In this document: one piece after another, positions 57,080 to 64,000 of the stretch | Layout: each line of letters opens with the position of its first letter | Position numbering within the stretch: position 1 is the first letter of the stretch | From: Jackrogersella multiformis | Taxonomy: Eukaryota > Ascomycota > Sordariomycetes > Xylariales > Hypoxylaceae | Assembly: GCA_902806575.1 (NCBI GenBank) | Contig: CADCXD010000002.1 | Location: 3,162,001 to 3,226,000, forward strand | Length of the DNA stretch: 64,000 nucleotides | Direction of reading: 5' to 3' | Made by a program: the position numbers and the translations under genes | The notes under the pieces: model-generated | The model's input: the letters and a program-made list of their open reading frames with translations, nothing else | The model's database searches: none | What the model was told of the DNA's origin: nothing

Positions 57080-58756
57080 TTATATAATACCGCCGGGTGG
57101 ATCGTAGCCAACTCCCCTCGCATTCCCGGTATTCAGACCAGCACTACCTGGAGTTTCGGCGTCCGCTTGTGCCGTGTTCGTTTTCCGTAACATGAACATA
57201 GGCTTCTTCCCTTCCTTGTCCAATTGCTTAAAAAGGATCAATGGCTTTTCGTGCAGACCCAGACACCGTTCTTGATCGCCGTAGACAATATATAATGCGT
57301 ACTGATCCCACGGAGCATTGATCTGGTATTTCTTTAGGGCGGCAGGGAGAACCTTGTAGCAAGGGTCATCCATACTGACCCTGAACGACTTGAATATCTC
57401 TACCGACGCTGAGTTGGAGCCGGGAGTTTCTGGTACTGGAGTCTGCATCCGCCGCGGTGCGACGGGCTTCGAACCGTAGCCATGTTCGCTTTCTAAGAAT
57501 GTTGTGCGGCTAGACGGCGTTTGTCGATCGTCGGAGCGATAAGATCGGGAGGCGAGGGTGGCGCTGCCTAAAATCGGAGGTGAGGTAGGCGACGGTATGT
57601 TCGGAGAGTAGCCGGGAGACGTGGCCTGGCCGGAGCCATTCATGGCGGCTAGATGTGAAGATGACAAGACGGCTCTTTCGGCGGCATTCGCGGGGTCGAG
57701 GGTTTGTTCTACCGAAGGCCGCTCGTGAGTAGTCTGTAGGTGAGTTGGGGATGCGCTCTTGGGATTCGTACCAAGGACAATCTTCTTGGTCGAGTACTGC
57801 CGCTTGAGACCGCTGGATGATTGGTCTGACGACGGGGTGGGGGCGGGAGGGGATATGGTTGAGGTCTCATAACCGTAGCCTCCTTGGTTGTTGGATAGAT
57901 GGGGTAGAGGTTGTTGCGCATCTTTAGCAAGGCGCAAAGCCGGTAGCATATCTTCGCGCAGTCGTCTGAAGTCATCCGTCATCCGTCGCAGGTCTTGTTC
58001 CAAAAGACCCATTCTCTCATCTCGGAGGCGAAGCTGCTCGACCAGGTGCTTGATATCTTTCAGGGTCGCAGTGGCGTACTGGGCTTCGGCGTCGGCAGCT
58101 AAGATGTAAAGTTGAGCGAGTTAATCGACGAGGATACGGAGAGGCGCATTACAGAGGGAGAGGGAGAGGGAGGGGGAGAGAGAGGAAAACAAGAGAGAGA
58201 GGGAGATGGGAAGAGATAAAAGAGACTGGAAGATAAAAGAGATTGGACATACACAGCGGAACGTAGTGATCACTTTCTATGGGAATATCCTGTGCCTTTT
58301 TAACATCGTAGACGCTCTTGAGTATTGTCAAGCGATGGCCGACACTGGCGACTCCCATAGCCTTGAGGTCATCGTGCAGCAGAGCCACTAAAGCCTCGCC
58401 GACGATCTCGTTCTCTAGGGGTAGCGGGGGTTAGAATGATGATCATGACCACGATAGCTTTCCGAATGCGAAAACACACCAATGAACCGATCCGAGTACT
58501 GCTGCAATCCTATACTAGCGATAAAATCGGCACATTCTTCAGCGTCCCATTCGGATATTATGGTTTCGGGCAGCCTATCGACACTGCTGCGGTGGCCGTA
58601 GGTGGTAGGAGTATGTTCGGTAGAGGAGCGGCCCTCGGAGTCGGTTGGGGATATCTCAGAATCAGTGGCGAGGATGGGTGAGCTGGTATGGACGCTCCTC
58701 TCGTACTCGTCGTCGGCGTCGGATTCCGCATACGCGGTGCCCGAATCGAAGTTCAT
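57080..58756 (-). CDS. STE50: STE50-type SAM/RA adaptor protein
   Basis: Adaptor that tethers the MAPKKK Ste11 to membrane-bound Cdc42/Ras in mating, filamentation and osmotic pathways. 485 aa in three exons (minus strand): 58480-58756, 58253-58414, 57080-58098, both introns in phase 1. The SAM domain (about 67-135) reads ISEWDAEECADFIASIGLQQ, then IENEIVGEALVALLHDDLKA spanning the first junction, and GHRLTILKSVYDVK. A coiled-coil segment follows (LKDIKHLVEQLRLRDERMGL, about 155-200), then a Ser/Pro-rich linker and an RA domain (about 376-452: IFKSFRVSMDDPCYKVLPAA, YIVYGDQERCLGL, PMFMLRK). Length and domain order match fungal Ste50. The second intron (58099-58252) is purine-rich on the plus strand (gagagg repeats) and therefore pyrimidine-rich in the transcript. 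Confidence 0.93.
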
Positions 58757-59564
58757 TGTCGTCTTGCTTTAAAGCAGAGCAACGGTATAAAGTAAGGTAA
58801 GTCAAGGTAATGTAAGAATCAATTTGAGACCGTGGCGTTATTTAGGTAATGTCGGTTATGTCGTCTCTTGCGTTTCAGAACCTTGGAACTCTTTTTCTTG
58901 TTTTTTCTTTTCTATTATTGCTTCCAATGTTGTTCCTCACTGTTCCTGTCTCTCGACGTCACTCGATGTCGCTCTCTTTCACCCCTCGCCCTTTTCTTCT
59001 TCTTCTCTTTTCGACGGGGCTATTCGAAGACGGAGGACCTAGAATGTTGAAGGCCCGCAGCCTAATGATTTGACAGGGAGCTCCCAAAGGCTTTCTCCCC
59101 CCTCCTAGGATACTCCCGGAAATGTCGAGCTAATAAAGTACAATAGTCGTTCAGGGCGATGGTGATGGTGATGGCGATGGCAATTGTCGAAAAAGCACAT
59201 ATACAAGTAAGATGGGTGGTCGAATGGTCTATTTTAGCAAGACAACAATGAGGAAGGGGGTGAAATCGGGTTGTCGGCAGACGGAAACGCTATAATAAGG
59301 GATAGCGATCGTGTGATGTGGTTTGAAGAAACAAAACAAAAAATTTAATACAAAAAAAAAAAAAAAAAAACCCAAGAAAAGTTGGAGACTGGGGACTGGA
59401 GACTGGAGGTTGTAGTTGGTCGTGGTTACTACGTAGGGTGGTGGTGGTGGTGGTTTGTTCCTGCTGCTGTTAAACTAGAAATCTAGAAATCAAATTCAAT
59501 GTTCCCAATGCTGTCAACGATTGATTGATTTGAGGTTCCAAAAGATAGGTAATAGAGCCTACAA

Positions 59565-60085
59565 AGGTACCTAGGTACCAGCCTAGGTCGTTAAAGCCTA
59601 GAACCTAGAACCACAAGCCCAGTGCTTTCCAAGGTTACCATTTGCATTTGCCTTTGCCTGGGCCCGCTCCCAATTCCATTCATGGATGGGAAGTCTTGTT
59701 CCTGATGGGATGGTTACCACCTACCTAGTGAGGTACCTAGGTAACTGCCCAGGTACCTAATCTGTAGTGTAGGTACCTAGGTAGGTAAAATGGCCCCTAA
59801 GTGCATGGATGTGGTCCTTGGCGATCCCCTACCAATGCATCCATACCAGGTAGGAACATAATGTAATACATCCATGTATGTACCTAGGTAGGTACATACA
59901 TACCTAGGTACCTACATAATAAGTAGCGTACATACCCGGGTCTACCTACCTAGGTAATACTGGTTCAAAATTGAAACTGCACAGCATAAAAAGGGGTTAC
60001 CCCAAGGTACCTACTCGAGTAGTGTAGATAGGTACACAACCCCCATGACTCCTATACATACCTAGGTACCTAGGTAGTTACCTAA
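59565..60085. repeat. Dense cluster of TAGGTA/CCTAGG/GGTACC palindromic motifs
   Basis: At least ten blocks such as ggtacctaggtacc, acctaggtaggtaca and tacctaggtacctac are spread over about 500 bp. Most are their own reverse complements over 10-16 bases because both the core CCTAGG and the junction GGTACC are palindromic. Confidence 0.8.
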
Positions 60086-60225
60086 TAATTTGTGAACGGG
60101 CTGCTCTAGAAAACTTGGATGATTTTAAAAACACTCACATATCATTACTATCTATCTAGGTACGTATGATGTCGCCGTCTATCTAGGTAATATAGGTACA
60201 TACGTAACAAATCTCATTTCATTAA

Positions 60226-60287
60226 TTTTCTGATTTCCTTCATTTTCTGATTTCCTTCATTTTCTGATTTCCTTCATTTTCTGATTT
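60226..60287. repeat. 17-bp tandem repeat, 3.6 copies
   Basis: The unit ttttctgatttccttca is repeated three times without a mismatch, followed by a partial copy. Perfect identity between copies implies recent expansion. No coding frame covers it. Confidence 0.9.
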
Positions 60288-61453
60288 GTTTAAAAAATCA
60301 ATCAGCTTCTTTGTCGTTATGCTACATACACTAAGCTTTACGGAAATGACCGCTTAACACCACCTGGTATGCAGGTAGTTAAGCCATAGCGCCGACGATA
60401 CGTACATGTGGCGTTACATTCGCTTCCCGACTCAGCGGCACGCTCCTTTCCATTATACGTAATACGGGTATCATCTTCAACCTGTCTTCGTACCACGGAC
60501 ACTGCACGGACGAACCATCATATCTTAGCAAGAATCTTGTCCTGATCGGTAAATCATAAAGCTTAGCAATATAGGGCATAAATTTCCGGAACGTCGGCAC
60601 TTATATGACTCCAGGACGGGGGTCTAAAAGAAGCTATGGGGTCCCTGGCAACCTGACAGTGATTATTTGAATTTTGATATATTACCAGTCAAGATTCCAA
60701 GAGACCGCTCTACCTAGTGCGTTCATGTTGTGCTGTCATCATGAGGTGTATGGACATATCCCACTATAAGAGAATAATCATGAGATTATCTATACAGACA
60801 TATGTTGGATGGTGGTTCTCCAACCCAAAACGAACGCGAAGGGTAAACTACCTAACCAAAGGTAACTACACTACTACAGAGTAAATTGCTTAGGAGGTGC
60901 TCATATTCGACATAAAATCATTCTCAGTCATAATCTAGGAACGTGTGTTTTATGAATATGGGTCAACAGCGAGATATTTCTATAATCAGTCAAAATTGTG
61001 GTGCATCATCAAACAACCGGCATACTCATGACCATATACTAACTAAGTAACGCATATTGTACAGGGTAGCGAACGAATTTGTATTCCTATTGAACATGAT
61101 TAAGGTTTTGCCCATAATGGACAGGCTGAAGGCCTTCATCGACCCAAGGCCAATTGACAAGACCGGCAATACGATAAGTACAGTGTCGGGGTATCTTTTT
61201 GACTATGGAAGTTTTTGCGCCTCGCTCGTCCTTTGACATACCAGTCAGTGTGAAGAAGTGAACCAAGGTTCCATCTGTAAAGCGAGTGCGGGCGAAACCT
61301 CCCGATTCCACAACCAATTACCGGCCCGCGGCCGTTCATTACCAACACAACTCCGAGGCGCCCTAGTTTGACAGATGATATGATCCCGTACCGTGATGAA
61401 AACGCCCTGATGCAAGCTATTCACACCCGCTCGCCGCGGTGTACCACATTAGT

Positions 61454-63460
61454 TTATCGTAACCTAATTTTGGCATCCTCTGCACCGCGAGCGATTACCT
61501 CCTCAAGGGACCATCGTGGCGGTTCGATGACGCCCTCGAACCCGCTGGCCTTGCGCCACGCCTTCTCATTTTCGGGGGCAACACCTTCCGGTAGAGGCTT
61601 GAGACCTCCGGCTACGCCCGTTGAGAACTTGAGTTGCAAGATGTCTCCGATTTCGTCACAAGCGACTAGAAGGCGGTCCATATCATCTTTGTTGTGAGCA
61701 GATGATACACAAAATCGGGCACGAGAGCTGATTAATGGAGTGGCGGGATATCCCACGACGACAACCGAGATTTTGCGCTTGAGCATCTCATGGCTGAAGG
61801 CGGAGATCTTAGCTGGGTTGTACAGAGCAATAGGGATGATAGGAGAGTCATCGTGGCCGTAGACAATCAGGCCAAGACGCTTAAGTCCGAGACGGAGATA
61901 CCGGGAGTTGAAAGCAATGCGTTGTAGACGTTCCTCGCCTTGGCCGGGGACAAGTTCACCAGCGATAATCTTCAGCGAAGCCAAAATCTGCATCAACACG
62001 GCGGGAGTTGGTGATTCACCTAGCATAGTAGCGGCATTCGAGCTTCGGAGCTTGTCAATGATATGCTTTTCAGCAGCCACATAGCCCCCATTTGCACCAA
62101 AGGATTTTGTTAGAGTGCCCATGAGGATATCTACCCTGCTGGGATCAATGCCGAAGTAGTCACAGACACCACGGCCCTTAGGGCCGAGAGCTCCGACGCT
62201 GTGGGCCTCGTCGACGTAGAGAGTGAATTTGTACCTATCTTTGAGGGACAGGACGCCGGGCAAGTCACACATGGTACCTTCCATGGAGTACAATCCTTCG
62301 ATAGCGACAAGGATCTTCTTCCAAGGACGATGGGTTCGGGGTTGGCCCTGGGCAATAGCTTCGCGTAGCCGTTTCTCCAGGTCAGCCATGTCGTTATGCT
62401 TAAAAGAACGAATGACAGCGCCGGAAAGACGAGCACCAAGTCGGATTGAGGAGTGATTTAACTCGTCGGATAAAATTAGGCAACCCTTAGAGACAAGAGC
62501 GGGAAAGGAGCTGGCATTCGTAACGAAACCCATTGAGAAGACCATGGCAGCTGGTTTCCCGACGAACGAGGCAATCTCCTTCTCGACCTCACAGGCGAGA
62601 TCTGAAGTACCCGAATCGCCGCGGGGACTACAGAAGGCAAGACCGTATCTTCTGACGCATTCCTCGACAGCGTTAGCGCAAGGACCCTCGGACTGCGCAA
62701 ATCCGAGATAGTTATACGAGCTCATGTTCAGGGTCTCGGTTGTGCCGCCGATATATTTATACGTCTCGTTGAAATCGTAAGAAACACGGTTCAAGAGGTT
62801 AATGAAACGACCCGGCACCCCAGTGCTCGTCCTTGCAAAGCAGTCATCTATGCGCTGCTTCAGTCGCCTGGTGTAAAAACTGTCGAAGTCGTCATTGAGA
62901 GGAGCGTAGCCATCATTTGCACGGATGGTCTTGTAAGTTGATTTTTTGCTGAATCTCTTGCCGAAAAAATCTCTAATATGGCCGAGAGCGAGAAGAAGTA
63001 AGTAGCTGATGTAGGTAGTTAGGACGTAATAGTAAGGCGGTTCGTCAACGACGGGTGATTCCAAAGGTTCCCCGTGGTGCTTGCTAACGTAGCGGTGGCT
63101 TGGATGAACCAATGGGCCGAACTCAGCATCGAAGCGTTTCTGACGCGATATTTCGGTCGAGTCAGGGGGCTGGAATAAAGTGGTAGTTGGCGGCTCATCA
63201 TTATTAGGCTCGCCATTGGCAGTAGATAGGGAGATACTAGGAAGTGAGAGACTGGCAGCTGTGATCGAGGGGCTGGAGCTATTCTGCATGGCCATTAAGG
63301 CCTGTTGAGCAGAAGGCTGCTGGTTGGCCTTGGGGCCTGAAGAGAATAATTGGCTGAGCCTGTTCCCTCTGGATTGCGAAGGTCTCCTCTCGGTAGACCT
63401 CTCAGAAGAGTTCGGCATGCTGCTGGAATTGGTAAAGGGAATCGAAATACGTCGTGGCAT
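61454..63460 (-). CDS. LCB2: Serine palmitoyltransferase subunit 2
   Basis: PLP-dependent subunit of serine palmitoyltransferase, the ER enzyme that condenses serine with palmitoyl-CoA in the first step of sphingolipid synthesis. Intronless, 668 aa from the first in-frame ATG at 63460. The N-terminal 110 residues are Ser-rich and low complexity; a membrane helix lies at about 144-162 (YYYVLTTYISYLLLLALGHI). The aminotransferase-like domain carries LNMSSYNYLGFAQSEG, SPRGDSGTSDLACEVEKEIA, DELNHSSIRLGARLSGA, YVDEAHSVGALGPKGRG (Asp417, His420), and GTLTKSFGANGGY with the PLP lysine Lys452. The usual motif is GT-F-TKSFG, so Leu replaces Phe next to the lysine motif. ARFCVSSAHNKDDMDRLL closes the domain. 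LCB1 is not in this window. Family and function are secure. Confidence 0.96.
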   Translation of the reverse strand: MPRRISIPFTNSSSMPNSSERSTERRPSQSRGNRLSQLFSSGPKANQQPSAQQALMAMQNSSSPSITAASLSLPSISLSTANGEPNNDEPPTTTLFQPPDSTEISRQKRFDAEFGPLVHPSHRYVSKHHGEPLESPVVDEPPYYYVLTTYISYLLLLALGHIRDFFGKRFSKKSTYKTIRANDGYAPLNDDFDSFYTRRLKQRIDDCFARTSTGVPGRFINLLNRVSYDFNETYKYIGGTTETLNMSSYNYLGFAQSEGPCANAVEECVRRYGLAFCSPRGDSGTSDLACEVEKEIASFVGKPAAMVFSMGFVTNASSFPALVSKGCLILSDELNHSSIRLGARLSGAVIRSFKHNDMADLEKRLREAIAQGQPRTHRPWKKILVAIEGLYSMEGTMCDLPGVLSLKDRYKFTLYVDEAHSVGALGPKGRGVCDYFGIDPSRVDILMGTLTKSFGANGGYVAAEKHIIDKLRSSNAATMLGESPTPAVLMQILASLKIIAGELVPGQGEERLQRIAFNSRYLRLGLKRLGLIVYGHDDSPIIPIALYNPAKISAFSHEMLKRKISVVVVGYPATPLISSRARFCVSSAHNKDDMDRLLVACDEIGDILQLKFSTGVAGGLKPLPEGVAPENEKAWRKASGFEGVIEPPRWSLEEVIARGAEDAKIRLR

Positions 63461-64000
63461 TTCTATAGGTGCTGGAATTCGGTAACGGGACGTTATATAT
63501 TTTTGGCGGTCGTAGGAGAACGAGCGAGATTCACAAAAGGGCACCAGAAATTGAAAGTCTTCTGGTCTGTGAATCTTGAATAAATTTAGTTAGTTTCAAA
63601 GTCATCTGGTGGTAGTAGGGTGAATGAATGCGAAAGACTTCAACAGGAAACATGATAGGTGGCTGGGAATTCTCAGAAGTAGCTTAGGTGGAAAAGTGCC
63701 TATTGAGGGATGGTGAAATCGACGGCAATGGCAACAGGAGCTAAATTATGTTTCGTTGAGATACAGTTATTCCTTCCCACCCTTCAGGTACCTAGGTAGG
63801 TAAAAGGGTACCTAAGGAACGATAGCTCGATGATAGGCACCTGCATTGACGGTGCAGTCAAGATGTTCCCAACCACACAAACAGTGGCGCCACAGTGGAC
63901 AATGAAGGACTTGATGAATTCGTTTGTATGACGAACAATAAATAACAATGCAAATATGGACTCGCTTATATGTGACTCGGTTTGAATAAATAGAAAGAAC
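63461..64000. other. Upstream region of LCB2
   Basis: Leader and promoter of LCB2. The frame stays open upstream to 63544 but without an ATG. One TAGGTA cluster at 63787-63813. No other gene is visible up to the window edge. Confidence 0.55.

Larger units (their letters stand above)
58757..61453. other. Long intergenic region, TAGGTA hot spot
   Basis: 2.7 kb with no supported gene between STE50 and LCB2. The first part is STE50 leader DNA with T/C-rich runs. A 19-base A run lies at 59352-59370 and (GGT)n at 59438-59453. The densest CCTAGG/GGTACC/TAGGTA cluster in the window covers about 59565-60085. A 17-bp tandem repeat is annotated separately. Short ORFs at 60379-60600 and 61087-61348 are not supported. 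Confidence 0.6.

Noticed and set aside
61454..63544. Longer LCB2 start at 63544, FAD-oxidase start at 40028, Zn2Cys6 start at 49297, membrane-protein start at 25557
   Set aside because: These begin with GTG or TTG; the first in-frame ATG was used in each case (63460, 40094, 49234, 25548).
1..64000. Mobile elements
   Set aside because: No transposase, reverse transcriptase or integrase reading frame and no long terminal or inverted repeats with target duplications were seen; the TAGGTA palindromes lack defined ends.

Overview
The window is nuclear DNA of a filamentous ascomycete (Pezizomycotina). The pattern of many short introns, the STE50, TAF14 and DGR2-type genes, and the protein relatives I recognise suggest a Sordariomycete; intergenic runs of CCTAGG/GGTACC/TAGGTA are a style I associate with Xylariales, but that placement is inference. 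Introns are mostly 50-150 nt with GT..AG ends and CTAAC/CTAAT-like branch points. No prokaryotic-style operons, viral genes, transposase ORFs or CRISPR arrays were seen.

Layout. 1-7.3 kb has no recognisable gene and is full of simple repeats and TAGGTA-type palindromes. 7.3-8.4 kb: Myb/SANT-like nuclear protein. 9.6-11.2 kb: fructosamine-kinase-like gene with an apparent one-base frameshift. 12.2-14.6 kb: IlvD/Edd dehydratase with two consecutive microexons. 14.8-15.3 kb: small four-helix membrane protein. 15.9-17.4 kb: RRB1-type ribosome assembly WD40 protein. 18.35 kb: tRNA-Trp. 18.9-20.9 kb: amino-acid permease. 21.4-23.0 kb: EamA/DMT transporter. 23.8-25.5 kb: uncharacterised fungal membrane protein. 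27.2-29.2 kb: GH13 alpha-glucosidase. 29.4-30.5 kb: aldo-keto reductase with an 11-nt microexon. 31.7-33.0 kb: Pelota/Dom34. 34.0-37.3 kb: DGR2/WDR44-like WD40 protein. 40.1-41.8 kb: secreted FAD oxidase. 42.6 kb: intron-containing tRNA-Phe. 43.1-44.4 kb: single-span cell-surface protein. 46.0-49.2 kb: Zn2Cys6 regulator. 51.8-53.0 kb: TAF14 (YEATS) behind a spliced upstream ORF. 54.6-56.5 kb: MFS transporter of the Dal5-like type. 57.1-58.8 kb: STE50 adaptor. 61.5-63.5 kb: LCB2, serine palmitoyltransferase.

The genes are a mixture of housekeeping functions (ribosome assembly, ribosome rescue, transcription, sphingolipid synthesis, MAP-kinase signalling) and nutrient uptake/catabolism (permeases, maltase, sugar-acid or dihydroxy-acid dehydratase, deglycation kinase, oxidoreductases). 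They do not form an obvious biosynthetic cluster: no polyketide, peptide or terpene backbone enzyme is present. The most unusual observations are gene-structural: the 5-nt and 8-nt microexons that carry an iron-sulfur ligand, the TAF14 upstream ORF whose stop overlaps or nearly touches the main start, the frameshifted fructosamine kinase, and the dispersed palindromic TAGGTA repeat confined to non-coding DNA.
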